Origin: Hoylesella buccalis ATCC 35310
Lineage (GTDB): Bacteria; Bacteroidota; Bacteroidia; Bacteroidales; Bacteroidaceae
Assembly (NCBI RefSeq): GCF_025151385.1
Contig: NZ_CP102287.1
Location: forward strand, 2,976,001-3,040,000
Direction: 5' to 3'
DNA length: 64,000 nucleotides
In this document: in pieces, positions 1-8,665 of the stretch
Layout: every line of letters starts with the position of its first letter
Numbering within the stretch: the stretch's first letter is position 1
Translations under genes and position numbers: made by a program
The notes under the pieces: model-generated
What the model was told of the DNA's origin: nothing
The model's database searches: none
What the model saw: the letters and a program-made list of their open reading frames with translations, nothing else

Positions 1-590
1 CCATTCATCGAATAGCTGTTCGACCCTTTGCCCACCGTGGGATACTTGTAATAGCGCATAATCTGCGTCATGGTGATGGCTACGCATCCCACAAGATAAG
101 GTTTGCCTTTATCATCCTTTTGCACATCGTTGTTGAAGGGGGCTTCTTGTTGCCATCTGGTTTTTATGAGTGGTTCTACATGGTCGGGTAGGGGTGCTGA
201 TGGTGCGATGGCGCCACTGTAGCCATGTCCACTGGCTATACGCGAGGCAATGGCTGCGTTGGCTGCCCGTAAGTACCATTGAAAGGAGGGATTGATGTTT
301 GTGTCGGTGGTATATGGCTTGTTTGATACACCGACAACGGCTTCAATGGCGTCATCGTTGGCCAATACCACAAAACCCACATGGCGGTTGCCAATCACGG
401 TTAAGTCTGACAGTTGCTGAAGCGTAGCCATACTGCCGGTGTTTGTGGCTCTCGTATCTTCGATAGTCGTAGATACTGAAAGTTCTCGAGCAGCAATGGC
501 CTTGAGTTGTGCCATGGTGCGAGGCTTTGCCGATGACGAAAGACTAAGCAGCAAGCTAAGGAAAAAAGTAGTAAATAATCTGAATCTCAT
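1..590 (-). CDS. C10 family (streptopain/interpain-like) cysteine protease, 3' end cut off
   Basis: Secreted cysteine protease; the window edge cuts it after about 196 residues. Reading the minus strand from the ATG at 590 gives a signal peptide (about residues 1-20, hydrophobic LFTTFFLSLLLSLSS), a prodomain, then the family hallmark around residues 145-190: W-Q-Q-x-x-P-F-N, then G-C-V-A followed by MTQIMRYYKYP. The Cys at about 169 is the expected nucleophile; the catalytic His lies beyond the window. C10 enzymes of Bacteroidota (interpain, periodontain) degrade host proteins and are made as zymogens. It lies downstream of the SusC-SusD-lipoprotein operon in the same direction but behind a strong hairpin (621-665). 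I saw no clear TAnnTTTG box of its own, so read-through is possible. The family call is firm; the substrate is unknown. Confidence 0.85.
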   Translation of the reverse strand, partial: MRFRLFTTFFLSLLLSLSSSAKPRTMAQLKAIAARELSVSTTIEDTRATNTGSMATLQQLSDLTVIGNRHVGFVVLANDDAIEAVVGVSNKPYTTDTNINPSFQWYLRAANAAIASRIASGHGYSGAIAPSAPLPDHVEPLIKTRWQQEAPFNNDVQKDDKGKPYLVGCVAITMTQIMRYYKYPTVGKGSNSYSMN

Positions 591-620
591 TATATACATA
601 TTTGTTACAGTTGATAGAAA

Positions 621-665
621 AACCCAATGGGCATTGGCAAGAGTTCTCCCACCGCCCATTGGGTT
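621..665 (-). terminator. Terminator hairpin after the first SusC/SusD operon
   Basis: Perfect 12-base inverted repeat, AACCCAATGGGC (621-632) and GCCCATTGGGTT (654-665). On the minus strand it is followed by a T-rich stretch. It lies between the stop of the lipoprotein gene at 717 and the protease start at 590, so it should end or attenuate the operon transcript. Confidence 0.75.
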
Positions 666-716
666 GCAATTGATGACAACACAGTGTGTGTTATCTTTTT
701 ATTGTTCGTTCATTTT

Positions 717-1565
717 TTAGTCCAAAAGCGCAATCCATTCTGGATTCCCATTGTTGGTCCACCATCCCCAATCAGGCGAGTACCAGTGTAGCCACAACTC
801 AAAGGTGTCATCATCTGGATAATATTTGCCACATTCGTCTTTGGTCAAAGCGTCAATGTCTGCCTTCTTCCAAAGTTTCTCGCTATCACTATATAAACCA
901 ACAATCCAAAAATCTTTCATGCCATCGTTGTTCCATTTCTGCGTATGGATGTACTGGGGTTTCATGTGAAGTATGTTTTCACTATCTTTCCAGAAAGTAA
1001 TGGTTCCCATGTCGCTGTCAATCCATTCAGCCTTTGCATGTAGACCTTTGATGGTGTAAGTTCCCTTAGGAAATTCCATGACATCAATATTCTTAAACAT
1101 CCATCCATAATACCAGCTGTCCCAATTGGCATGGTGCAGGATGTATCGGTTCACGGTGATATCAAGCTCGGTGTTACCATAATCGTAAGCTTGCGCATCA
1201 TCCACCTTGATGTTTACTTTCTCAGTGCTTGCGGGTTGCATGTCAAAGTTGACGTTGATCTTCTTTGTTTTTTCCCCAGCTTTAAACTCCACACTTTGTG
1301 GCACTTTGAACTTGCTGTTGTTGGTTATTAAATGAATGGTCGCAGCTGCAGAACCGTCAGGACGTCCCACCGTCAACTCAAGTTTTTGTGGCTCGCTGTT
1401 TTCCAAGTCTAAGACTGTTTTTGCAGTGAGGATATATGCTTTTTGTGTGGCAACGCTACTATCAGCTGTGGCAGGCTCATACTCGTACTCCTCTACGCAA
1501 GAAGCGAGAAGTGCTACGCTCACAAACAGTAGAATAGCCTTCATGGTTTGATATGTCTTTTTCAT
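717..1565 (-). CDS. SusE-position surface lipoprotein of the first SusC/SusD operon
   Basis: Predicted outer-membrane lipoprotein of 282 aa. It has a signal peptide with a lipobox ending SVALLASC (Cys about 23) and then an acidic linker. Residues about 40-135 look like an Ig/Calx-beta-like beta-sandwich (alternating hydrophobic strands, ending KVNIKVDDAQAYDYG). The C-terminal half is very rich in aromatics (HHANWDSWYYGWMF, WLHWYSPDWGWW), as expected for a glycan- or ligand-binding face. It follows the SusD gene by 31 bases and is the last gene of the operon, the place of SusE/SusF-type surface binding proteins. No catalytic motif is visible. The role is inferred mainly from context; I do not recognise a named family for the C-terminal part. 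Confidence 0.7.
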   Translation of the reverse strand: MKKTYQTMKAILLFVSVALLASCVEEYEYEPATADSSVATQKAYILTAKTVLDLENSEPQKLELTVGRPDGSAAATIHLITNNSKFKVPQSVEFKAGEKTKKINVNFDMQPASTEKVNIKVDDAQAYDYGNTELDITVNRYILHHANWDSWYYGWMFKNIDVMEFPKGTYTIKGLHAKAEWIDSDMGTITFWKDSENILHMKPQYIHTQKWNNDGMKDFWIVGLYSDSEKLWKKADIDALTKDECGKYYPDDDTFELWLHWYSPDWGWWTNNGNPEWIALLD

Positions 1566-1596
1566 AATTTCTAATGATATGATGTTACAATATTAA

Positions 1597-3207
1597 TTAC
1601 TTCACCCATGGCGTGTATTTGTTGGATGGGTCAGGGTTGTTCCATCCTACAAGCGCTTTATTGTTAATTTGCTCTTGGTCTACAAACACGATGTTCATCC
1701 ACGCTGGACGACCGTCGGTATTGAATCTGCATCTCTCATAGAAGTTTGTGCCAGGATAGCCACGTTTAACAGAGTAGTTCAAACGCTTTACATCGAAGAA
1801 TGTTTGTCCCTCGCCCCAAAGTTCCACACGTTTTTGGAAAACAATTTCCTCTACCAAAGCGTCTTTCGTGGATGCTGTGGCCGAATATTGCTTATCACGA
1901 TAGTTGCGCATGAAGTCTTCTACGAGCTTCTTTCCTCTTGCCATATCCTGATGTGCGGCTGCCTCGGCTTCGATAAAATACATTTCCTCAACACGCATGA
2001 GTGGGTAAGCGGTAGACTCTCCAGTAATCATGTCATCAAATCGGCCTTCTCCCGGTCTCCATTTTAAGGAAGCGTATGTGGGAAGAATAGATTTAAACTT
2101 ATTGTCAACATAGACGTTTTTAGCGGCCAAAGGTGAGTCGTCTGGAGCTTTCCACATCAGTTTTCTGAAGTCGGTATCACCGATTCTATCATAAACGCTC
2201 TTACCAATCATTTGCTTACATGGATTTTGGAGATATCCGTATGTAATTTCGTTGCTCTTCCATGACGTCCAATTCAGCCATCCGTCTTTAACCGCTTCAT
2301 CATCCTTGGTGTATTGAACAGCCCACATCCATTTGTCAGCTTGGTTGAAACCCTTTGCTGGGTCTAGACAATCTTTTTCTGTCATAGGTTGCACGCTTGC
2401 TTTGTTGATAGCGTTTCGAGCCGCCTTTTCAGCATTGGCATAGTCGCCCATCCAAAGATAGAGGCGTGCCTCCAAACCATAGACAACAGCCAGATCAGGA
2501 AGTGTTTGTCCGCGGGTGCTCTTCAAATGAATGATGTTTTGCTCTGCATTTTTCAGGTCTTCAAGAATAAATGCAGTCATCTTTTCCTTTGTAGCACGAG
2601 GATTCACACGTGCGGAATCATTGCTCATGTTAGGTTTGATGATAGGAACGGTTAGCCCAGTAACGTCGTTCCCGTCTGCATTGATGTTGCTTGTCACCTT
2701 GTTTGGCAAGAACTCGAACATACGAGCGATATCCAAATACATCATGGCCCGGTTGGCTTGCGCCACGCCTAAATATCCTTTTTGCTCATCAGTAGCGTTT
2801 TTGGGGTCGATGGTTCCGATGATATTGTTCGTGTTCAATATATACTTGTAGGGATATTGCAACAGGAATTGCGTTGCGAGGCGGTCTTGACCGATGCCAG
2901 TACAGTTTGCCCACGGCCAAAACCAATCGAACTCATTGTCCACGGTGGCCAAATCTTCGGTCATGACGTCACGGATGTGCATCATGGCTCCCAACCCCCA
3001 ACTGTATGAAATGTCCCATGACCACCATACAGCTTTGGCATAAGCAGGGATGGCGTTAACCATCGCCTCGGTTGCCGTGGGTGATTTGCCAACTTGGTCT
3101 TTTGTAGCTTGAGACGTAGGGAAGGTCTCATCTATACAGCTTGTGAGCAGCGAAGAACAGATAAACGTGCCCACAAATGCTTTTGTGATTATATTTGTTA
3201 GTTTCAT
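1597..3207 (-). CDS. RagB/SusD family nutrient-uptake lipoprotein
   Basis: Outer-membrane lipoprotein of 536 aa that caps the SusC channel and captures substrate. The signal peptide ends SSLLTSC (Cys 24). The TPR-like helical body shows SusD-typical segments: YLGVAQANRAMMYLDIARMFEFLPN near residue 145, the tetratricopeptide-like ARLYLWMGDYANAEKAARNAI near 245, and the C-terminal block MRVEEMYFIEAEAAA ... VFQKRVELWGEGQTFFDVKRLN near 415-475. Length and order fit the family. It is 17 bases downstream of the SusC gene, the standard susC-susD arrangement. The neighbouring C10 protease hints at a peptide or glycoprotein substrate, but that is inference; the sequence does not give the ligand. Confidence 0.93.
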   Translation of the reverse strand: MKLTNIITKAFVGTFICSSLLTSCIDETFPTSQATKDQVGKSPTATEAMVNAIPAYAKAVWWSWDISYSWGLGAMMHIRDVMTEDLATVDNEFDWFWPWANCTGIGQDRLATQFLLQYPYKYILNTNNIIGTIDPKNATDEQKGYLGVAQANRAMMYLDIARMFEFLPNKVTSNINADGNDVTGLTVPIIKPNMSNDSARVNPRATKEKMTAFILEDLKNAEQNIIHLKSTRGQTLPDLAVVYGLEARLYLWMGDYANAEKAARNAINKASVQPMTEKDCLDPAKGFNQADKWMWAVQYTKDDEAVKDGWLNWTSWKSNEITYGYLQNPCKQMIGKSVYDRIGDTDFRKLMWKAPDDSPLAAKNVYVDNKFKSILPTYASLKWRPGEGRFDDMITGESTAYPLMRVEEMYFIEAEAAAHQDMARGKKLVEDFMRNYRDKQYSATASTKDALVEEIVFQKRVELWGEGQTFFDVKRLNYSVKRGYPGTNFYERCRFNTDGRPAWMNIVFVDQEQINNKALVGWNNPDPSNKYTPWVK

Positions 3208-3224
3208 CTTCTTATTTGTTTAAA

Positions 3225-6200
3225 TTAGAATGTGATCGATATACCACCTGTAATGGTACGAATGGGTGAATAGTTCACATTGTTACCAGTACCGTCAATG
3301 CTTTGTCTTGGGTCCATGCCTTGGCGCTTTGACCACAGCCACACATTGTCAGCAACACCATAAATGCGTATCTTTTCCAAACCCCATGAAGTGGTTAACT
3401 TTGCTGGAAGTGTGTATCCCAGGGTGATGTTTTGCAGTGACAGACTTGATGCGTTCATCAAAAAGCGATCGCTGTAAGCTGTCGAGAACTCGTCATTGCT
3501 CTGGATGCGTGGAATGTTCGATTCGGTGTTTTCTGGCGACCAAGCATTTAACATGTCTACGTGGAAAGCGTATCCACGGCTGAGCGACATGGCGCTGGCA
3601 TAGGTGCCATCGTAGTACTGACCGCCAATTTGATAAGCAAAGTCAATAGAGAAATCAAAGCCTTTGAAGTTAAAGGATGTTCCAAACCCACCATAACCAT
3701 CTGGCAGTGAGGTGCCACAGAGATAATAGTCAGCCTCGCCTGTTGTCTTTACGGTGGTTAATTCTTTCACAACGGGTTGCCCCTTGCTGTCCAACACACG
3801 CTTGCCATTGGCATCGGTCTCGTAAACGTTCTTGTAATACAAGGCTTCACCCGTTTTATGGTCAACACCAGCATAGCGATACATACGGAATACGTTGAGG
3901 GGTTGATCCTCGCCATAGAAGTAACCACCAGACATATAACCTTCAACACCGTCTACTACAGCATTCTTGCTTTCTTTAGCCAGCTTGGTGATACGGTTTT
4001 TGTAAGTTGTAAAGTTCAGGTGTGCCGACCATGTGAAATCTTTGGTTCGGATGAGGTCTCCGTTGAGTTCTATCTCAACTCCGCTGTTGGCCATGTTACC
4101 AATGTTTTTGTAATAGCCAGTGTAACCTGTCGTTCCAGGAAGTGTGTACCATGCCAACATATCTGTTGTGGTACGGTAGAAGTATTCCAAAGAACCACTT
4201 AATCTGCTGCCGAAGAGCGTGAAATCAATACCGGTGTTGAAGTTTCCACCTTTCTCCCAAGTGATATCCTCGTTTCCTACCGTTGCTGGTGTAATGGCAA
4301 CTTCACCGTTAGAATTCACAATGTTGTACATATAAGTATATCGGAAGTTACCGATTCGGTCGTTTCCTTGCTCTCCGTACGATGCTTTCAATTTTAATTC
4401 GTTAATCCAATTAGTCTTCATCCAAGACTCTTTGCTTACCAACCAGGCACCACCCAAAGACCAGAAGTTACCCCAACGATGGTCGGGATGGAAGCGAGAG
4501 GAGGCGTCGCGACGATAGGACATCGAACCAAAATAACGTTGGTCATAGTTGTACTGAACACGACCGAACCATCCTTCAGTGTTGTAGTCGCCCATAGAAG
4601 AACCCGTGTCAATAACCAAGATGGCTTGGTTCATCTCGCTACTTTCGTTTGAGAAGGTTTTTTGGCGTTCGCCAAATATGTTGTAACCACGTGAACGGTA
4701 ATATTCATGTCCCAACATGGCCTCAACCTCATGTGCGCCATACTCGTGATGCCAGTTGAGCAATTGTTGGTAGTTGTAACTCCATGTTCTTTTGTGTGAA
4801 CGTTGTACGGCACCCTTTTGGGCGGAATAGTGACCCAACCAAGGGTTGTGTGTAGTGATTCCTCTGTATTCATCCACGAAAACACTGTTGGTTGTGGTGA
4901 ACTTGAAATCTTTGAGGAAGCGTATTTCAGCAGTACCAATCGCGCTGAACGAGTTGCCCTCTTCGCCGTTTTGATTCAGCAAGTTGTCTGAAAGACCGTT
5001 TGCGTTGGGCAAGAAAGCTCTTGGTATGCCTAATGTTTGGCCATCACCGTAGTCGTATGCGGGGATTCCTCCATTAGCGAAGGTCATGATATTGCCATTC
5101 TCATCACGAAGATAGAGCGGGTAGATAGGAGCGATGGTAGCCATGGCGAATACGTTATCAGGCGCACCACCGTTACCTCCGTCTCTCAACGAGTTGCTCT
5201 CGTAGTGCGAGTAACTGAAGTTTCCACCGAGCTTCAGCCAAGGTTTAATTTGATAATCTGCTTTCATACGTCCAGAGAAACGGGTGTAATCAGAGTTGGG
5301 AGAGATACCATCATATTTCAGATAGTTTGCCGAACCAAAGAAGGTTGATTTATCCGTACTGCCGTTTGCAGTTAAATTGTATTCCTGACGCATACTGTTC
5401 TTGTAGATTGCGTCAATCCAGTTGTCTGGATAAAGCATGTATTTGGTACCGTTAGGAGCCGTGATTACGTTGCCCAACGTAGCGTTAGGGTTCAACTTTC
5501 CGTTCTTACCAATCAAATATTCATTGGCGGGGACGTTATAAACATTATATCCTAAGCCAAAGCTGGTGTTCGAGGTTAAGTTCTCATTGGCAAATCTATA
5601 GGCTTCCAAAGGAGAGGATTCGCGTTTGTCAATGGCGTAGTTGTACAAGCCTTTGTACCACATTTCGTAATATGCGGCAGGGTGGTTGATATACTCATAG
5701 TCGGGCAGCATTCGGCTGTTTGAACCCCATTTGGCATCAAATGTGATGGAAGCATGGTCTTTGCGTCCGTTCTTGGTGGTGATAATAATCACACCGTTGG
5801 CACCACGTGCACCGTACAATGCAGCTGAGGCAGCGTCTTTCAGCACCGTTTCACTTTCGATATCGGCGGGGTTGAGAGAGTTCATGTCGCCGTCAAATGG
5901 CACACCGTCGAGAATAATTAATGGTGCGTTGCCCGAGTTGATGGAGCTGATACCCCTGATGCGGATAGCAGGAGAAGATCCACCAGGCTGTCCTGACTGT
6001 CTGGTCATCTGTACACCAGATACTTTTCCGCGCAATGCGTCTACAGGGTTGGTTACTTGTACCTTAGAAATTTCATCTTCTTTCAGTACGCCTGCCGAAC
6101 CGGTAAAGGCTGATTTCTTGGCAGTACCATAGGCTACAACAATCACTTCGTCAATGCTTTTCTGCACTGGCTCCATCACTATTCGCATGTTGTTTTTGGC

Positions 6201-6452
6201 CGTAACGTCCAGCGGCTCCATGCCTACATAGGTAATGCGCAGTGTTCGTTTTCCTTGTGGCAAGGTTAGCTTAAACTTACCGTCAATGTCCGAGATAGCT
6301 CCTGTGCCAGAACCAACAACTTGGATGGTAGCTCCCACGACGGGTTGTCCATCCTCTTTTGAAATAATGGTTCCTGACACATCAGTTTGTGCAAATGCAG
6401 TTCCTATCATGAAGAGAAGGAACGACATCATCAAGAATAATCGTCTTTTCAT
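3225..6452 (-). CDS. SusC/RagA family TonB-linked outer-membrane transporter
   Basis: TonB-dependent outer-membrane channel of 1075 aa. Domains in order: signal peptide (1-21, ending GTAFAQ), carboxypeptidase-regulatory-like domain (about 22-105, VSGTIISKEDGQPVVGATI), TonB-box-like segment and plug (about 108-235, DEVIVVAYG, then the SusC signature LKDAASAALYGARGANGVIIITTK), then a large beta-barrel ending in ITGGISITF with a terminal Phe. It is the first gene of a SusC-SusD-lipoprotein operon, with a promoter at 6608-6639 and a leader of about 150 nt. No ECF sigma/anti-sigma pair or hybrid two-component sensor lies next to it in this window, so its regulator is elsewhere or absent. Confidence 0.95.
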   Translation of the reverse strand: MKRRLFLMMSFLLFMIGTAFAQTDVSGTIISKEDGQPVVGATIQVVGSGTGAISDIDGKFKLTLPQGKRTLRITYVGMEPLDVTAKNNMRIVMEPVQKSIDEVIVVAYGTAKKSAFTGSAGVLKEDEISKVQVTNPVDALRGKVSGVQMTRQSGQPGGSSPAIRIRGISSINSGNAPLIILDGVPFDGDMNSLNPADIESETVLKDAASAALYGARGANGVIIITTKNGRKDHASITFDAKWGSNSRMLPDYEYINHPAAYYEMWYKGLYNYAIDKRESSPLEAYRFANENLTSNTSFGLGYNVYNVPANEYLIGKNGKLNPNATLGNVITAPNGTKYMLYPDNWIDAIYKNSMRQEYNLTANGSTDKSTFFGSANYLKYDGISPNSDYTRFSGRMKADYQIKPWLKLGGNFSYSHYESNSLRDGGNGGAPDNVFAMATIAPIYPLYLRDENGNIMTFANGGIPAYDYGDGQTLGIPRAFLPNANGLSDNLLNQNGEEGNSFSAIGTAEIRFLKDFKFTTTNSVFVDEYRGITTHNPWLGHYSAQKGAVQRSHKRTWSYNYQQLLNWHHEYGAHEVEAMLGHEYYRSRGYNIFGERQKTFSNESSEMNQAILVIDTGSSMGDYNTEGWFGRVQYNYDQRYFGSMSYRRDASSRFHPDHRWGNFWSLGGAWLVSKESWMKTNWINELKLKASYGEQGNDRIGNFRYTYMYNIVNSNGEVAITPATVGNEDITWEKGGNFNTGIDFTLFGSRLSGSLEYFYRTTTDMLAWYTLPGTTGYTGYYKNIGNMANSGVEIELNGDLIRTKDFTWSAHLNFTTYKNRITKLAKESKNAVVDGVEGYMSGGYFYGEDQPLNVFRMYRYAGVDHKTGEALYYKNVYETDANGKRVLDSKGQPVVKELTTVKTTGEADYYLCGTSLPDGYGGFGTSFNFKGFDFSIDFAYQIGGQYYDGTYASAMSLSRGYAFHVDMLNAWSPENTESNIPRIQSNDEFSTAYSDRFLMNASSLSLQNITLGYTLPAKLTTSWGLEKIRIYGVADNVWLWSKRQGMDPRQSIDGTGNNVNYSPIRTITGGISITF

Positions 6453-6607
6453 ATTTATAGAATTAGGTTAGTAATATAGTCTTGTTCACTCGTGCTGCGC
6501 ACGTACCCGCATACTTACCCTTGTCAGTTGCCAATAGTGGTTTGCATTCGCACTTTTCAAGGGCTGGTGGCGGTTGGGTTGTAGATTGTAGTAGGTTGTT
6601 AACCGCT

Positions 6608-6639
6608 ACAAATATATCAATTCTCGCCAAAGGAAACAA
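6608..6639 (-). promoter_or_regulatory. Promoter of the first SusC/SusD operon
   Basis: On the minus strand: -33 box TTTG (6639-6636), 20-base spacer, -7 box TATATTTG (6615-6608), matching the Bacteroidota primary sigma consensus. The transcript would start near 6602 and have a leader of about 150 nt before the SusC ATG. Confidence 0.7.
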
Positions 6640-7043
6640 AAAAAAACAAGGAAAAAAATCACGCAACATGTGCCATGTTGTTTTCGGCAGTCGCGCAATT
6701 CATCAATGACAAGTGTCATATTTAGTCACCTTTATTTTTATTTGCTGCGCATTGGTGACGATTTGACATTCTTCTTCCTATTTTCAATGCAATGCGTAAA
6801 AACGTTTTTTTCAAAAAAAAGTTGTTGGATGATGTTCATCCTGTGCTTCAATGTGAGGCAACGATGGCAAAACATGCCCTTTTATGTGACATGATGTTGT
6901 GGGGAAGAAAATGTCTCGTCGCGTCGTCGCTCGCTCTGGGTGATTCCTCTCGTGTGGATGGTCAGCTCGATGTATGTGCGGGTGAAATGGCGGCCACGTC
7001 GAATGTTTTCAACAGAATCCATGGCCGATTCATCTTTATTTCC
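6640..7043. other. Non-coding stretch between divergent units
   Basis: AT-rich spacer upstream of the minus-strand SusC operon and the plus-strand small gene. It contains an A/T-tract inverted repeat around 6803-6826 (AAACG, T-run, A-run, GTT). Short open frames here lack ribosome-binding sites and familiar protein features, so I treat them as chance. Nothing else recognisable. Confidence 0.5.
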
Positions 7044-7051
7044 TATTTTTG
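7044..7051 (+). promoter_or_regulatory. -7 box of the small membrane-protein gene
   Basis: TATTTTTG, a TAnnTTTG match 25 bases before the ATG at 7077. No clear -33 box is seen, so this is a partial promoter call. Confidence 0.45.
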
Positions 7052-7076
7052 CAAGGTACAATTAAATATATAAGGT

Positions 7077-7280
7077 ATGGAAATCATAGCATTATTGGTG
7101 TTTATAGCTATTGCCCTCTTTGGTTGGGGGTGTGGCGTACTGCACGACAAATGGTTCAACTACTGCCCAACAGCCGATGAGGAGGACGCGTTTAACAGCG
7201 CCGCACACGCCTCGGATGGCGAGTTGAGCCTGAGGGATATTCTGAAGACCAACAGCATCAAAGGCTTTGAGGCCATCTAA
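7077..7280 (+). CDS. Small single-span membrane protein, 67 aa
   Basis: Hypothetical protein. Residues about 2-21 form one hydrophobic segment (IIALLVFIAIALFGWGCGVL), followed by a short acidic cytoplasm-like tail (PTADEEDAF ... LSLRDILKTNSIKGFEAI). Support for a real gene comes from a TATTTTTG box 25 bases upstream, an AAGG just before the ATG, and a composition that looks like protein rather than chance. It has no operon partner. I do not recognise a family. It could also be a chance frame. Confidence 0.5.
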   Translation: MEIIALLVFIAIALFGWGCGVLHDKWFNYCPTADEEDAFNSAAHASDGELSLRDILKTNSIKGFEAI

Positions 7281-7370
7281 CGGTTTGCCTTTTTGGCAAG
7301 GTTGGTTTTCGCTGTTGTTCGTCTTTGTAATACATCGATAATAAATGCGTTAATTATTCGTTTTCAATAG

Positions 7371-7458
7371 CATTGACTTTGGGCGTTAAACTCAATGACT
7401 TTGAACCTCAAATTCAATGACTTTGGACGCTAAATTCTATGACTTTGTAAACGAAGGT
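7371..7458 (+). repeat. 22-base repeat array 1 (four units)
   Basis: Four head-to-tail units start at 7371, 7393, 7415 and 7437, a strict 22-base period. Each begins CATTGACTTTG, CAATGACTTTG, CAATGACTTTG or CTATGACTTTG, followed by about five variable bases and a TAAA/CAAA block. It lies between the small membrane-protein gene and the glycine-zipper lipoprotein gene and has no coding potential. It is one of five related arrays in the window and, with array 2, among the best conserved. Confidence 0.9.
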
Positions 7459-7557
7459 GTCGCCTATTGGATTTCGTTAGGTAATGGGGTCCTTTAGAAT
7501 AGGGTTTTCCCTACGGTTTTATCGGGAAAATCCCCGCTGCATGAAAGTTTTGTTTGC

Positions 7558-7565
7558 TATCTTTG
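7558..7565 (+). promoter_or_regulatory. -7 box of the glycine-zipper lipoprotein gene
   Basis: TATCTTTG, a full TAnnTTTG match about 110 bases before the likely ATG at 7678. The -33 region is not clear. Confidence 0.5.
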
Positions 7566-7677
7566 TAGTGCTGGAAAACGGGCGTGACGATATTGTTCGG
7601 GTCATGCCATGGCGTTAAGCTGAGGTCTGTTGGGTATGCTTGACAGACGAAAATTCGGATTTATAAATACAAGAAAC

Positions 7678-8529
7678 ATGAGAAGAGGTTTGGTTACAGC
7701 TGTTTGTGCCACGGTGCTGTTGAGTAGCTGCGGCACTTATACGGGTAGCGGTGCTTATACGGGCAGCACCCTTGGATCCGTATTGGGAAGTGCTATTGGT
7801 GGCATTAGTAATGGTGCCCGCGGCAGTGATGTCGGCACGATTGTCGGTATGGCGGGTGGTGCCATCGTGGGTGGCGCCATTGGTGCGCAGGCCGACAAGA
7901 AGCGTCAAGCCGATCTGGAACAATATCAACGCGACAAGGAGGAACGCGCTTATCAGCGTAAGCAGCGCCGACAGCGACAAAATGAACAGTGCGACGACCG
8001 CAGCTCTAATTACGAGCAGCAGGGCAAAGCGAACAGCGGCTTCGATGAGACGAATAGTGGTGACGACCGTTTGTACGATTTTGAGGGCAGTGATTACACG
8101 GGTGATTACAGCGCACAGAAGCCCACCACCCATCTACCCGAGTCGTCAAGTGTGGAAAAATTGGCCAAGGGACTCAGTTATACCCCGGCCATCGAGATTC
8201 GTAACGCTCGCTTTGTAGACGACAATCAAGATAATGTTATTTCACGTGGTGAAATCTGTAAGGTGATTTTTGAAGTGTACAATCGTGGCACTCAGACGTT
8301 GTACGACATCCAACCAACGGTGGTAGAGATGTCGGGCAATAAGCATCTGTCTATTTCACCCAGTCTGCATGTGGAGAAAATTGAACCGGGTACAGGCATT
8401 CGGTACACGGCAGTGGTTCGCGCCAACAATAAGTTGAAAAAGGGAACGGCTAAGATTTGCGTGTCTGTCGTACAGGGAAACAAAGCCATCTCGAAGGTTT
8501 GCGAGTTTAATATTCCGACGAAGAAATAA
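7678..8529 (+). CDS. Glycine-zipper lipoprotein with C-terminal beta-sandwich
   Basis: Predicted lipoprotein of 283 aa. I chose the ATG at 7678, not the upstream one at 7630, because it opens directly into a signal peptide with lipobox TVLLSSC (Cys 18). After the lipobox a Gly/Ala-rich stretch (about residues 22-75, with repeats such as GSAIGGISNGARGSDVG and GGAIVGGAIGAQ) has the spacing of a glycine-zipper membrane segment. A highly charged Lys/Arg/Gln/Glu stretch follows (about 77-110), then a low-complexity linker. The last about 110 residues resemble a CARDB-like adhesion fold (IEIRNARFVDDNQDNVISRGE ... VYNRGTQTLYDI). It stands alone. The fold assignment is by eye and the function is unknown. 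Confidence 0.75.
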   Translation: MRRGLVTAVCATVLLSSCGTYTGSGAYTGSTLGSVLGSAIGGISNGARGSDVGTIVGMAGGAIVGGAIGAQADKKRQADLEQYQRDKEERAYQRKQRRQRQNEQCDDRSSNYEQQGKANSGFDETNSGDDRLYDFEGSDYTGDYSAQKPTTHLPESSSVEKLAKGLSYTPAIEIRNARFVDDNQDNVISRGEICKVIFEVYNRGTQTLYDIQPTVVEMSGNKHLSISPSLHVEKIEPGTGIRYTAVVRANNKLKKGTAKICVSVVQGNKAISKVCEFNIPTKK

Positions 8530-8611
8530 TAGATAGCCAGTCATCTATCGCACCATTGCTGCTCTCTTCCAGTTAGACAACATACTTAAATTAGCCCGAT
8601 GCGGGCCAAGT

Positions 8612-8648
8612 AAATGCTGGGCAACAATTGTTGTTCGGCATTTTTAAT
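8612..8648. terminator. Hairpin between two convergent genes
   Basis: AAATGC (8612-8617) pairs with GCATTT (8638-8643) and encloses CAACAA/TTGTTG, followed by T-rich DNA. It lies between the lipoprotein gene ending at 8529 and the minus-strand gene ending at 8666, so it could serve both. Confidence 0.5.
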
Positions 8649-8665
8649 GAGGGTAAGAAACCGCA

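Noticed and set aside
7371..7458. A CRISPR-like array because of regularly spaced repeats
   Set aside because: The repeat period is only 22 bases with about five variable bases per unit. There are no spacers of 25-40 bases, no leader and no cas genes.
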